A DNA stretch of 64,000 nt from Staphylococcus delphini. GTDB lineage: Bacteria > Bacillota > Bacilli > Staphylococcales > Staphylococcaceae. Of this stretch, positions 36,210-45,856 are shown piece after piece; position 1 is the first letter of the stretch, and each line of letters starts with the position of its first letter. A program made the translations under genes and the position numbers. A model generated the notes under the pieces. That model searched no databases, was not told the DNA's origin, and saw nothing but the letters and a program-made list of their open reading frames with translations. The stretch is taken from NCBI RefSeq assembly GCF_900636325.1, contig NZ_LR134263.1:372001-436000 (forward strand). The letters are read 5' to 3'.

Positions 36210-37676
36210 TTATATTGTTGTTTCTTCTGACTTAACGAGATCTTCAGCAATACCATGCCAAAAATCTTTTAATTCATCTTGTGAGCGCGATGTGTCATTT
36301 TTATCTAGGCCGATAAAGTCTAAATGGTCCCAACCTTCTTGTACAGGCATGACTTGCCAAACCCCTTTTTGTATTTCATCTGACGCGTCCACCCAGTCTT
36401 GGTTGTACGGATGTTGAGAAGAAACAACAGAGACGACACCATCATTGACGCGCCAATCTTTTTCAGCAGTTTTACCGATCACATTCGCTGTCAATGTTAA
36501 TAAGAAGAACATGTCGTAGTCCGCTTTTTGCTTGCCTGAAAGTGACGGGTGTGTCGCTTCGCCTGTGTACGTTTTGTAGACAATATTGGGGTTCAATGAT
36601 GTCTTTTTGTTCAATTTTGCTGAACCTTCGAGTGTGAGGTCATAGAAACCTTGATCCTCTGTACGCCATAACTGATCGTTATTCAAAATGCGCTCAAAAT
36701 AAGCATCGAGTGATTCGCCTTCTTTACGCTCAAGACCCCATTGTTTTAATCCAAAATCTACGCGACCTTTATTTTTAGCAAGATATTGTGCGGCATCAAA
36801 TACGACTTGGCGTACAATGGCTTCGTTACCGAGTTCGTCGGCCGCATGTGAACCGTTGTGTGGTGTACCTAATGTTGTGATAGATGAAATCATCCCATCA
36901 TGACCGCCTTTGAAGACTGGAGAAATTTCACCCCCATGCGTTTTTTGGTAAGCAATTTCTTCAGGGTCTCCATTACGCAAATATTCTTCAAGTTGACGGA
37001 TGGTTTGTCCACCCATACTATGGCCGACTAAGTGGATTTTTTTACCAGGTTTCCAATCTTTGTCGATGCCTTCATATGTTTTGCCATAACGGGAGTGTCC
37101 ATATTTCGCTGCATGAGCTGCACCATAATCGACAGTCCCCCCTTTGATATAGTAATAAAGTTCAACAGCGCGGTCATGGTTACTACCAAATGCACTCACA
37201 CTGGCTTCATATGTGTTGTAACCATTTTCTTCTAAATCTTGCCTAATATTCAACTTTTCTCCACCCCAATAATGTGGATAGACCGAGGGGAGTAAATTAT
37301 CTGTAAAGCCATTAAACCCATGGACTAAAACAATCGGGTCTCTATTTTTGTAAAAGCCATGTTTTGCTTTTTGATCGGCTTCTGTTTTGACTTGTTCAGT
37401 GTGGATGTTTTGATTTTGTAAGTGGGATGTCATTTTATTTTCAGAATTGAGCGTTTGTACATTGCTTGTTGTTTTGGAGTGTAATGCGTCATATGATCTA
37501 TTACTTGCTAAAGATGGTGCTGCTTGTTGTGCTTTTGTAGAAGAAGGGTGCATCGTTTCTGAATCGGCTAAAGCGGGTGTGCTTGATAAGATTGTGAAAA
37601 ACAAAGATGCGATAACGACTGATGAGACACCGCTTTTAAATTTACGAATACTAAAAAGTTGTTTTTGATCTTTCAT
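36210..37676 (-). CDS. geh: Secreted YSIRK-type lipase with short propeptide
   Basis: 488 residues. Signal FSIRKFKSGVSSVVIASLFF almost identical to that of the other lipase. The propeptide is only about 65 residues (40-105) instead of about 270, and the catalytic domain is highly similar: DPIVLVHGFNGF, nucleophile Ser220 in GHSMGGQ, VNDGVV and VQEGWDHLDF. The histidine before GWDH in copy 1 (VQHGWDH) is glutamate here, while the catalytic-type His in WDH is kept. A tandem duplicate that lost or never gained the long propeptide. Confidence 0.92.
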   Translation of the reverse strand: MKDQKQLFSIRKFKSGVSSVVIASLFFTILSSTPALADSETMHPSSTKAQQAAPSLASNRSYDALHSKTTSNVQTLNSENKMTSHLQNQNIHTEQVKTEADQKAKHGFYKNRDPIVLVHGFNGFTDNLLPSVYPHYWGGEKLNIRQDLEENGYNTYEASVSAFGSNHDRAVELYYYIKGGTVDYGAAHAAKYGHSRYGKTYEGIDKDWKPGKKIHLVGHSMGGQTIRQLEEYLRNGDPEEIAYQKTHGGEISPVFKGGHDGMISSITTLGTPHNGSHAADELGNEAIVRQVVFDAAQYLAKNKGRVDFGLKQWGLERKEGESLDAYFERILNNDQLWRTEDQGFYDLTLEGSAKLNKKTSLNPNIVYKTYTGEATHPSLSGKQKADYDMFFLLTLTANVIGKTAEKDWRVNDGVVSVVSSQHPYNQDWVDASDEIQKGVWQVMPVQEGWDHLDFIGLDKNDTSRSQDELKDFWHGIAEDLVKSEETTI

Positions 37677-37715
37677 TTTTCCACCTCTTTGTTTAGTGAG
37701 TTGAATTTGTAACGG

Positions 37716-37781
37716 TTATACAAAAATATTAATAATGAGTCTTGGCAAAAAGCTGAAAATTTTGGCTGAAATCGCTGACAT
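37716..37781 (-). CDS. 21-residue amphipathic peptide upstream of lipase 2
   Basis: ATG at 37781 with AAAGGAGGG 7 bases before it. Begins MSAISAKIFSFLPRLI and stops at TAA about 40 bases before the lipase. Paralogue of the peptide at 35775-35840 in the same relative position. Confidence 0.6.
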   Translation of the reverse strand: MSAISAKIFSFLPRLIINIFV

Positions 37782-37850
37782 GCGTATCCCTCCTTTACTT
37801 TTAAAAGTGATACCCTAGTGTTTTGTAAGGGTTTTCATCAATTCAGTGAT

Positions 37851-37879
37851 AGGATACAATAATTTTAAAAAATTGTCAA
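37851..37879 (-). promoter_or_regulatory. SigA-type promoter of cassette 2
   Basis: Minus-strand TTGACA, 17-base spacer, TATCCT, in a sequence block shared with cassette 1, so both lipase cassettes probably respond to the same signals. Confidence 0.75.
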
Positions 37880-38022
37880 AACGATTAATTCAAAAAATTG
37901 TTTTTTATTTTTAAATTTTTATAACATATTGTAAATGTTCTTTAGCAGATAGATAAAGCATGTTTATAAGCAATATGTGGCAGGGTATGATAAAATAAAA
38001 TTCAACATGGAGGCTTAATAAA

Positions 38023-38166
38023 ATGACTCAGTTTTATAAAGTTTCAGCGTACATTTTCGGAGGCGTGGCTGTGGCAGTGCTCTCTGGGGTGGCATGTTTA
38101 ACTTATCGACAATATCAAGCAGACGAAAGTTTAGTGAATGACGATTTCATAACATATAGCAAGTAG
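38023..38166 (+). CDS. Small single-span membrane protein
   Basis: 47 residues from ATG 38023, behind GGAGG. One hydrophobic helix (SAYIFGGVAVAVLSGVACLTY) and an acidic C-terminus. Not recognised. It precedes the metal exporter by 84 bases and could be co-transcribed with it. Confidence 0.55.
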   Translation: MTQFYKVSAYIFGGVAVAVLSGVACLTYRQYQADESLVNDDFITYSK

Positions 38167-38250
38167 AACTCATGAGGTGAATGCGGCAGTGGTCGTATTC
38201 ACCTCGCGTCGTTTATAGGAACTGAGAAAAATTATCAAAGGAGTATATTT

Positions 38251-39195
38251 ATGGCTAGAAGAACATATTTTCATCATGTTGAGCATCGTAAAACCCAAGC
38301 ACATTCGAAAACGACATTATGGCTTTCACTCATTATCACACTCTTTTTTACAGTTGTTGAGTTTGTAGGGGGACTTGTTTCTAACTCACTCGCGCTGTTA
38401 TCAGATTCATTTCACATGTTGAGTGACGTCATTGCGTTAGGTTTATCGATGGTCGCGGTTTATTTTGCGAGCCGCCGACCAACCGCACGTTATACATTTG
38501 GATTTTTAAGGTTTGAAATTCTCGCAGCGTTTTTAAATGGGCTTGCGCTTGCAGTGATTTCTGCATGGATTTTTTATGAAGCGATCATGCGTATTATTTT
38601 TCCACAACCCGTCGAAAGTGGTTTAATGCTTGTCATTGCGACGATTGGGTTGATTGTGAATATTATTTTAACCGTCATTTTAATGCGCTCATTGAAGAGT
38701 GAAAACAATATTAATATTCAAAGTGCATTATGGCATTTCATTGGGGACTTATTGAATTCTGTTGGTGTTATCGTCGCGGTCGGTTTGATTTATTTAACGG
38801 GGATTCAGTTGATTGACCCGATTTTAAGTATGGTCATTGCCTTAGTCATTTTGCGCGGCGGTTATAAAATTATGCGCAATGCATGGTTGATTTTGATGGA
38901 ATCCGTACCTGAACATTTGGAGACTGATGAGATTATGGAGACGATGAAATCAGTAGACCAAGTGTTGGACGTCCATGAGTTTCATTTGTGGTCAATTACG
39001 ACGGACCATTATTCGCTCAGTGCGCATGTCGTGTTGGATAGTAGAAATAGTGAAGACGCGTACCGTACGATTAATCGATTGGAACGGTTGTTGAAAGAAA
39101 AGTATGGATTGGCACATACAACATTACAGATTGAGCATTTGGATATTAATCATTTGGATGAGGCGTATTTTGAAGACGTAAAGCATGATGGATGA
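38251..39195 (+). CDS. Cation diffusion facilitator metal exporter (CzcD/ZitB-like)
   Basis: 314 residues, six membrane spans. Metal-site residues are visible in span 2 (ALLSDSFHMLSD) and span 5 (ALWHFIGDLLNSVG), and a C-terminal cytoplasmic domain carries the HEFHLWSITTDHYSLSAHV strand. These proteins export Zn, Co or Cd in exchange for protons. GGAG precedes the ATG. Confidence 0.9.
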   Translation: MARRTYFHHVEHRKTQAHSKTTLWLSLIITLFFTVVEFVGGLVSNSLALLSDSFHMLSDVIALGLSMVAVYFASRRPTARYTFGFLRFEILAAFLNGLALAVISAWIFYEAIMRIIFPQPVESGLMLVIATIGLIVNIILTVILMRSLKSENNINIQSALWHFIGDLLNSVGVIVAVGLIYLTGIQLIDPILSMVIALVILRGGYKIMRNAWLILMESVPEHLETDEIMETMKSVDQVLDVHEFHLWSITTDHYSLSAHVVLDSRNSEDAYRTINRLERLLKEKYGLAHTTLQIEHLDINHLDEAYFEDVKHDG

Positions 39196-39289
39196 TGGTG
39201 GATAGCACATACTTGACTCGCCACTTGTGTGTTACTTTCAATAGGGAATGGTTTCACTAGCAAACGTAGAATAAGTTGAATATGATCAA

Positions 39290-39336
39290 TAAAGTGCACG
39301 CATCGCTCGCATCAAGGCGGTAGGTGCACTTTTTTA
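39290..39336. terminator. Bidirectional terminator between CDF and urea channel genes
   Basis: AAAGTGCAC and GTGCACTTTTTT across about 25 bases, with an A run on one side and a T run on the other. Confidence 0.8.
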
Positions 39337-39341
39337 TTATT

Positions 39342-40259
39342 TTATTTGGCAATGTCTGGATGGGCTGTTGATTGTCCGGCTAAAAGTAAGGTCCATGTTG
39401 TGATAATAAATGGAAATGTCAGTGATGGGATGCCGATCGGTTCTAAAAATGTTGCGGTTGCTGCATACATCATAGGCGTCATAACTACCGTTAAAATAAA
39501 GGCGATCGCTGCTTTGAGATGATTGGCAGAACGGAATGTCACGCCAATTGCGATGATAGATAGCATCAAGTTAAAGCCGAAGAGACCCTCATTCAGTGTG
39601 CCAATATCTGCGCCAAAGAAAAATTCCAATAATAAACCTAAGAAGTTGGCAATTAAAAGATAAATGCCCGCGCGTCTTGAAGCGATAAAACAGGCGATCA
39701 CCATTAGAATACCGCTGATTGTATGTTCGATTAAAAAGATTTGGCTCACGTCACTAAAAAAGGCATGTATCGGATGGAAAGTTGAATTTAAATTGACATG
39801 CACATCTGCAGTTAACGGTAAGACATCGACGTTCGTTTTAACAAATTTGAACTGTTGTGACATCAAGAGAACGACCCATGTGATAATGACAAAAGGTGTA
39901 GTGAGTTCGGGTAGACGGAATGGTTTTAAAAAGTTTTTGATGGCTTGTGCAATAGGCATCGCTAATACAATACTGATTAAAATGACGAGTATGCTTTGCC
40001 AAGACCAGAGTAGAAATAAAGTTAAGTCAATCGCAATCAGTACAGGATTGAAGCCTGCGAGACCGGAATGAATCTCTTCGTCGGTATAATTGAAAAATCG
40101 TGCGGTTAAGAGGCTAATGACACTCCCAATCATCGCGGCGAGTCCGATTTTCCAATTGCCAATCCATAGCGCGATTAAAATGAGTAAACCTGTCCATGTA
40201 TTTTCGAGTAGGACGACTTGAGAAATGTTTTTGAAAAAAGTATGTATCCATTTTGACAT
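39342..40259 (-). CDS. Urea transporter (UT family channel)
   Basis: 305 residues with two homologous halves of about five spans. Each half contains an NTWTGLLIL/HTISGILMV-type helix and a GLAGFNPVLIAIDLTLF/GLFGFNLMLSIIAIGV repeat, the signature of bacterial/vertebrate UT channels. It is divergent from ureABC with a 248-base shared promoter region, so uptake and hydrolysis of urea are likely co-regulated. Confidence 0.88.
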   Translation of the reverse strand: MSKWIHTFFKNISQVVLLENTWTGLLILIALWIGNWKIGLAAMIGSVISLLTARFFNYTDEEIHSGLAGFNPVLIAIDLTLFLLWSWQSILVILISIVLAMPIAQAIKNFLKPFRLPELTTPFVIITWVVLLMSQQFKFVKTNVDVLPLTADVHVNLNSTFHPIHAFFSDVSQIFLIEHTISGILMVIACFIASRRAGIYLLIANFLGLLLEFFFGADIGTLNEGLFGFNLMLSIIAIGVTFRSANHLKAAIAFILTVVMTPMMYAATATFLEPIGIPSLTFPFIITTWTLLLAGQSTAHPDIAK

Positions 40260-40507
40260 TAAAGTTCACTTCTTTCTCTGTTACTAAAACACAATTCTCT
40301 GTTCATATTTTAACATTTGAACATTTCAATTAACAACTATATCGTCATAATATTAATAAGAGTATAGCACTTTTGGAGTTGAGTTTTAAACTGCTTCTGG
40401 GATCGATTTTATTATTACCGTATAATATTATGATTTGAAAGTACGGATAGGTAGGATTATAATAAAGGTCTAAGCCAATTTAATTATGAGAATAAGGAGT
40501 GAATGGG

Positions 40508-40810
40508 ATGCACTTTACACAACGAGAACAAGACAAACTGATGATTGTTGTTGCTGCGGATTTAGCCCGACGACGTAAAGCGCGTGGCTTGAAATTAAAT
40601 CACCCTGAAGCAGTCGCATTAATTAGTTATGAAATATTAGAAGGTGCGCGTGACGGTAAAACAGTTGCTGAGTTAATGAGTTACGGGCGTGAAATTTTAT
40701 CAAAAGATGATGTTATGGAAGGTGTCGAAGCGATGGTGACAGATATCGAAATCGAAGCCACTTTCCCAGATGGTACAAAATTAATTACGATTCATCATCC
40801 AATTGTGTAG
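40508..40810 (+). CDS. ureA: Urease subunit gamma
   Basis: 100 residues, the standard gamma length, from ATG 40508 behind AAGGAGTG. Conserved [33 protein letters not shown] and [15 protein letters not shown]. First of ureABC. Confidence 0.96.
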   Translation: MHFTQREQDKLMIVVAADLARRRKARGLKLNHPEAVALISYEILEGARDGKTVAELMSYGREILSKDDVMEGVEAMVTDIEIEATFPDGTKLITIHHPIV

Positions 40811-40822
40811 GAGGGGACAATG

Positions 40823-41179
40823 ATGCAACCTGGAGAAATTATTGTGAATTCAACCGAAATTATGATTAATGAAGGACGCGAAAATACAAAATTACTGGTT
40901 AAAAATACAGGGGATCGACCTGTTCAAGTCGGTTCACATTATCATTTTTTTGAAGCGAATCCCGCACTGTCGTTTGATCGTGAACAAGCGTATGGAAAAC
41001 ATTTAGACATTCCAGCGGGTGCAGCTGTAAGATTCGAACCAGGTGACGAAAAAGAAATACGTCTTGTGCGTTATGCAGGGAAACAACATGTATATGGTTT
41101 TCACGGCTTAGTCGATGGGCCACTTGATCAATCTCGTATTACAGCGCCTAATATGGTAGAGGGAAGTGAAGTCAAATGA
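40823..41179 (+). CDS. ureB: Urease subunit beta
   Basis: 118 residues from ATG 40823, better spaced from AGGAGGGG than the ATG three bases earlier. [37 protein letters not shown] and [21 protein letters not shown] are classic. Overlaps ureC by ATGA. Confidence 0.95.
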   Translation: MQPGEIIVNSTEIMINEGRENTKLLVKNTGDRPVQVGSHYHFFEANPALSFDREQAYGKHLDIPAGAAVRFEPGDEKEIRLVRYAGKQHVYGFHGLVDGPLDQSRITAPNMVEGSEVK

Positions 41180-42891
41180 GTTTTAAAATGACGGAATCAC
41201 AGTATGCAAGTTTGTACGGCCCAACAGTTGGCGATTCTATACGTTTAGCTGACACGGATTTATTTGCGAAAGTCGAAAAAGATTACGCAAGATATGGTGA
41301 TGAGGTTACTTTCGGTGGTGGTAAATCAATCCGTGATGGTATGGGACAAAACCCGAATGCGACACGTGATAACAAAGCCGTGGCGGACTTAGTCATTTCA
41401 AATGCTGTCGTGATTGACCACGATAAAGTCATTAAATGTGATATCGGTGTAAAAAACGGCTACATCATGAAATTAGGGAAAGCCGGCAACCCGGATATTA
41501 TGGACGGTGTCGATATTATTATTGGTTCCTCGACAGATGTGATAGCAGCAGAAGGGATGATTGTTACTGCAGGCGGTATTGATACACACGTACACTTTAT
41601 TAACCCTGAACAAGCAGAAGTGGCATTAGAAAGTGGGATTACAACACATATCGGTGGTGGAACAGGTGCTTCAGAAGGCTCAAAAGCGACAACGGTGACA
41701 CCAGGTTCTTGGTATATTCACCGCATGCTTCAAGCGGCAGAAAATTTACCACTAAACATTGGTTTTACAGGTAAAGGTCAAGCGGTGAACCCGACTGCAT
41801 TAGTTGAACAAATTCATGCAGGGGTCATCGGTTTGAAAGTGCATGAAGACTGGGGTGCGACACCTTCAGCATTACGTCATGCACTTGAAGTGGCAGATGA
41901 CTACGATATTCAAATCGCACTGCACGCGGATACATTGAATGAAGCGGGCTTTATGGAAGATACGATGAAAGCAATCGGTGATAAAGTTATCCATATGTAC
42001 CATACAGAAGGAGCTGGTGGTGGACACGCACCTGACTTAATTAAGTCAGCAGGTTATCCGAATGTATTACCCTCATCGACGAACCCAACATTACCGTATA
42101 CACACAATACGATTGATGAACATTTAGATATGGTCATGATTACACACCATTTAAATGCATCGATTCCAGAAGACGTGGCTTTCGCAGATTCTCGTATTCG
42201 TAAAGAAACGATTGCTGCAGAAGACGTTTTACAAGATATGGGTGTCTTCAGTATGATCAGTTCTGACTCTCAAGCGATGGGACGTGTCGGTGAAGTCATT
42301 ACGCGTGCATGGCAAGTCGCACATCGTATGAAACAACAACGCGGACCGCTTGAAGGTGACAGTGAATATGATGATAACAATCGCATCCGTCGTTATATTG
42401 CGAAATATACGATTAATCCTGCTATTACACACGGTATTTCAGAATATGTCGGTTCTGTTGATGCCGGTAAATTAGCGGACCTTGTCATTTGGGACCCACG
42501 TTTCTTTGGTGTGAAACCGGACATGGTTGTTAAAGGCGGCATGATTAACGTTGCGGCGAATGGTGATGCGAACGGTTCGATTCCAACATCTGAACCCATT
42601 AAATATCGTCATATGTATGGGCAATATGGTGGCAACTTACAAAGTACGGCCATCACTTTCGTATCACAAGCGGCTTATATGAACGGTATTCGTCGTACAT
42701 TAGACTTAAAACGTGACGTGAGACCTGTACGTCATATTCGTCAATTAACTAAAAAAGATATGAAAAATAATAGTGCTTTACCAAAACTTGACGTTGATCC
42801 TGAAACATATGAAGTTTTCGTGGATGGGAAAAAAATAACGAGTGAAGCAGCAACAGAATTACCAATGACCCAACGTTATTTCTTATTCTAA
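41176..42891 (+). CDS. ureC: Urease subunit alpha (catalytic)
   Basis: 571 residues. Metal ligands are intact: THVHF, the carbamylated lysine in [13 protein letters not shown], and [12 protein letters not shown]; the flap region reads [15 protein letters not shown], with threonine where many ureases have the mobile cysteine. Ends in the usual RYFLF. No ureE, ureF, ureG or ureD follows; a terminator and unrelated genes come next. Nickel insertion would need accessory genes elsewhere. Confidence 0.96.
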   Translation: MSFKMTESQYASLYGPTVGDSIRLADTDLFAKVEKDYARYGDEVTFGGGKSIRDGMGQNPNATRDNKAVADLVISNAVVIDHDKVIKCDIGVKNGYIMKLGKAGNPDIMDGVDIIIGSSTDVIAAEGMIVTAGGIDTHVHFINPEQAEVALESGITTHIGGGTGASEGSKATTVTPGSWYIHRMLQAAENLPLNIGFTGKGQAVNPTALVEQIHAGVIGLKVHEDWGATPSALRHALEVADDYDIQIALHADTLNEAGFMEDTMKAIGDKVIHMYHTEGAGGGHAPDLIKSAGYPNVLPSSTNPTLPYTHNTIDEHLDMVMITHHLNASIPEDVAFADSRIRKETIAAEDVLQDMGVFSMISSDSQAMGRVGEVITRAWQVAHRMKQQRGPLEGDSEYDDNNRIRRYIAKYTINPAITHGISEYVGSVDAGKLADLVIWDPRFFGVKPDMVVKGGMINVAANGDANGSIPTSEPIKYRHMYGQYGGNLQSTAITFVSQAAYMNGIRRTLDLKRDVRPVRHIRQLTKKDMKNNSALPKLDVDPETYEVFVDGKKITSEAATELPMTQRYFLF

Positions 42892-42938
42892 AGTGGCTTT
42901 GACAACAGATTAATCCAATTAGGTATGTAAATAGAGAG

Positions 42939-42985
42939 AAAGCTTGTTCGAATGTATAACGATGACACTCGAGCAGGCTTTTTCG
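42939..42985 (+). terminator. Terminator after ureC
   Basis: AAGCTTGTTCGA faces TCGAGCAGGCTTTTT across about 20 bases. It ends the urease transcript and shows that ureABC is a closed unit here. Nothing further is visible up to 43230. Confidence 0.75.
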
Positions 42986-43230
42986 TATTGCTTCATCGCG
43001 CGTTTATGAAATGTGCGCAACGGGTATGAACATCTCATCTGGTTACGTTGTCAAAAAAGTTTCACTATTATATAACATTGCTTATTTATTGTATTTTGAT
43101 AACATTACTCGAAAATAAAATGAAAAATATTCAAAAAAATCTTGTCTGAATCTTCTGGACATGATAAATTATGAAAGCATCACACTTCGTAAAAGTTACG
43201 ATTGATATTTAAGAAACTGAGGTGCATCGT

Positions 43231-43776
43231 ATGATTTTGTCAGATAGTGATATTAAGGCGTATCTCGAACGTCAATTATTGAATATTGAACCATTAGTAG
43301 AAGCACATATTGAACCAGCATCTGTTGATTTAACATTAGGATCGCACTTTTTAAAACCGATACCACCCGAAACAGGGATACAACGGATGAGTGATCCGAT
43401 TGCTTATGAGACGATTGAACAACCTCGAGTGGTGATACCTGCACACGCTTTTATTTTAGCTACGACAGAAGAATATATCACATTACCCCAACAATTAACT
43501 GGGTTTATCGAAGGGCGGAGTTCAGTCGGTCGAGCAGGACTTTTCATACAAAATGCAGGCTGGGTCGATCCGGGATTTGAAGGTAAAATCACATTGGAAC
43601 TGTACAATGCCAACGACTTTCCGTTAGAGATTGAACAAGGCCAACGTATTTGCCAAATCGTATTAGCTGAAACAAAAACGGTACCAGAAACAAAATATCA
43701 AGGGAAATATCAAGGCCAACATACCACAACGGGAAGCCGGTTATTTCGTGATTGGATGAAAGATGGGGGAGATTAG
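43231..43776 (+). CDS. dcd: dCTP deaminase-like protein
   Basis: 181 residues from ATG 43231 (TGAGGTG upstream). Shows MILSDSDIKAYL, HIEPASVDLTLGSHF, IEGRSSVGRAGLF and NAGWVDPGFEGKITLELYN, the motifs of dCTP deaminase/dUTPase trimers, including the active-site Ser-Arg pair. Makes dUTP from dCTP for dTMP supply. Its stop codon immediately precedes the ATG of the COG0523 GTPase, an unusual partner. Confidence 0.85.
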   Translation: MILSDSDIKAYLERQLLNIEPLVEAHIEPASVDLTLGSHFLKPIPPETGIQRMSDPIAYETIEQPRVVIPAHAFILATTEEYITLPQQLTGFIEGRSSVGRAGLFIQNAGWVDPGFEGKITLELYNANDFPLEIEQGQRICQIVLAETKTVPETKYQGKYQGQHTTTGSRLFRDWMKDGGD

Positions 43777-44679
43777 ATGGATATCGTCATATTAGCAGGC
43801 TTCTTAGGTGGCGGTAAAACGTCTACACTGAACTTTTTAATACAAGATGCGATTGATCAAGAGTTAAAACCAGCTGTGATGATGAATGACTTTGGGGCTA
43901 AAAATGTCGATGCACAGCTCGTGACCGAAGATGTGAAAATGGAAGTGTTGACGAATGGCTGTATTTGTTGTGATTTGAAGGCGAATGTCTCACAACAACT
44001 CCATGAATTGTATTTAACACATCAACCCGACATTGTCTTTATCGAATGTAGTGGGGCCGCACATCCAGTTGAAGTGTTTGATGCATGCATGACACCTGTG
44101 CTTGCGCCATTCATTCAAGACTTGAGTATGTTAGGCATTGTCGATGCGGCAGCCTATGAAAGTCGAGACACTTTACCTGAACCGATTCAAACGTTAATGG
44201 ATGAACAAATTCGTTACTGTAGTCATTTGATTATTAATAAAATTGATTTGTTAGAAAGTGACCAGTTGTTAGCAGTCGTCCAAACTATACAACAACACTA
44301 TCCTGATACACCGTACATCCTTACACGTTACGGCGAAATTACATTACAAGAGATTCAACATGTGTCGGAATATCACATTGGTGAACGTTCATCCGTCCAC
44401 CATCATGGGCATTTGTCACATATGTTGTATGAATTTCAATCACCTATCCAACAAAGTGCGTTAATTGAAGGATTAAAAGGGTTAAAAGATGTCTTTAGAG
44501 TGAAGGGCTTTGTCTATTTTAAAGGTTGTGAAACACCCTATGTCGTACAATATACGCCTGGACATTTAGAGTTGAAACCGTGTCCGATTGAAATGTCACC
44601 TTATTTAGTCGTGGTAGGGCATGATTTAAATGATGTTGACATTACTGAAACGCTAGATATTATAGAATTTTCATCATAA
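43777..44679 (+). CDS. CobW/COG0523 GTP-dependent metallochaperone
   Basis: 300 residues. P-loop GFLGGGKTS, the CxCC metal site in TNGCICCDL, Walker B-like IVFIECSGAAHP, the base-recognition NKID, and a His-rich stretch HHHGH before the CobW C-terminal domain. Family members load Zn, Co or other metals onto client proteins. It starts directly after dcd, and ureABC lies upstream. The client could be the deaminase-like enzyme or urease; this is inference. Confidence 0.85.
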   Translation: MDIVILAGFLGGGKTSTLNFLIQDAIDQELKPAVMMNDFGAKNVDAQLVTEDVKMEVLTNGCICCDLKANVSQQLHELYLTHQPDIVFIECSGAAHPVEVFDACMTPVLAPFIQDLSMLGIVDAAAYESRDTLPEPIQTLMDEQIRYCSHLIINKIDLLESDQLLAVVQTIQQHYPDTPYILTRYGEITLQEIQHVSEYHIGERSSVHHHGHLSHMLYEFQSPIQQSALIEGLKGLKDVFRVKGFVYFKGCETPYVVQYTPGHLELKPCPIEMSPYLVVVGHDLNDVDITETLDIIEFSS

Positions 44680-44680
44680 A

Positions 44681-44720
44681 TTTTTTAGACACTTCATTTT
44701 TTTTGAAGTGTCTTTTTTTA
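44681..44720 (+). terminator. Terminator after the COG0523 gene
   Basis: AGACACTTCA and TGAAGTGTCT form a perfect 10-bp stem followed by seven T. Confidence 0.9.
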
Positions 44721-44941
44721 CTGCAGTATCATTTTTTGTGCTACAGAGGGGTGCACTTTCTAGAAGTTGAAATGTGTGTTTGTGTGAAAAATAATTTTAT
44801 GCATGCGCCCCATGATAAAAGTGGGCCACCTTGAGAAAGCGCTATCATAGTGCTAAAATAAAGATGATAAGAAAGCCGTCTCCGATATAGTCATGTCGAC
44901 ATCAAAATAAAGGAGACACCAAAAATGAGGAGGGATTAGAT

Positions 44942-45364
44942 ATGTTTAGCAATATTCTCGTTCCATATGATTTTGGCAACAGCTTTAAAAATGTCCCTGA
45001 ACAATTAAAAAAACTAACAGGCAATGATGCACCATACGAAATTGTCGTTTTTAACGTCATTTCAGAGACAGAATTAGCGAATTACGTCCGCTATCAAGGC
45101 AAACATTTTGAAGAAGTGGTAGAAGAAAAGAAAAAAGAAATGAAGCCATTCTTGAAAACGATTGAAGATGTTGGCTTATCTTACAAAGTGAAATTTGCGA
45201 CAGGATCACCGACAAAAGAAATCGTCAATGAAGTTGCAAATGAAAACTATGATGTCGTCGTGATGAGTAATAAGCGTTCTGAAATGGACATTAAGCATGT
45301 ACTCGGTCACGTGACACATAAAATTGCAAAACGTGTGAATATTCCTGTGCTCATTGTAAAATAA
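44942..45364 (+). CDS. Universal stress protein, UspA family
   Basis: 140 residues; GAGGAGGGA precedes ATG 44942. N-terminal ILVPYDFGNS, then a C-terminal VVMSNKRSEMDIKHVLGHVTHKIAKRVNIPVLIV with a degenerate nucleotide-binding G-x2-G motif. Small cytoplasmic stress proteins; role not specified by context. Confidence 0.88.
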   Translation: MFSNILVPYDFGNSFKNVPEQLKKLTGNDAPYEIVVFNVISETELANYVRYQGKHFEEVVEEKKKEMKPFLKTIEDVGLSYKVKFATGSPTKEIVNEVANENYDVVVMSNKRSEMDIKHVLGHVTHKIAKRVNIPVLIVK

Positions 45365-45404
45365 ACATTGGATAGATGTACGATATCAAAATTGAAATAA
45401 AATA

Positions 45405-45450
45405 GTAGGAAGAGGTTGGGATCAGTGTGGTCCCGGCCTTTTTTTTGTGT
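45405..45450 (+). terminator. Terminator after the universal stress gene
   Basis: GAGGTTGGGATC/GGTCCCGGCC plus eight T. Confidence 0.85.
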
Positions 45451-45595
45451 TTAAATTTTCTAAAAGTGAAAAATGAGATTTAAATTGAGGTTTAAGCATA
45501 AATTTATTATAATAAAAAAGTAAAATATTAATTTTAAATGTATCAAAAATGCTACGATAATGAATTTTATTCGAGAACAGTAAGGGGGGAAGTTG

Positions 45596-45856
45596 ATGAG
45601 CTATTATGCGTATGTAGACAGAGAAGTGTGTATTTCTTGTTCAGCTTGTGGTGCTGCGGCGCCCCGATTGTTTCGGTATGATGCGCAAGGGATAGCGTAC
45701 ATGTGCTTAGATTGTAATAGTGGCACAGCGCAAATACCTGAATGTGACTTAGGAAATTTAGATGATGCAGTTGACAATTGTCCCACGTCAGCGATCACAG
45801 TTGGGCAGCAGCCTTTTTCGTTACCTATCATATTAGACAGAGAGAAGGAATTGTAA
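45596..45856 (+). CDS. Divergent [4Fe-4S] ferredoxin
   Basis: 86 residues from ATG 45596 with GGGGGG upstream. Cluster ligands are CISCSAC and the distal Cys in NCP; APRLFRYDAQGIAYM matches staphylococcal ferredoxin, but an additional CLDC pair and extra Cys in IPECDLG are unusual. Overlaps the next gene by one base. Probably a dedicated electron donor of this cluster rather than the housekeeping ferredoxin. Confidence 0.82.
   Translation: MSYYAYVDREVCISCSACGAAAPRLFRYDAQGIAYMCLDCNSGTAQIPECDLGNLDDAVDNCPTSAITVGQQPFSLPIILDREKEL

Noticed and set aside
36163-36417. 84-codon plus-strand frame over the distal peptide and lipase 2 end
   Set aside because: It is antisense to the lipase and to the conserved micropeptide, with no ribosome site.
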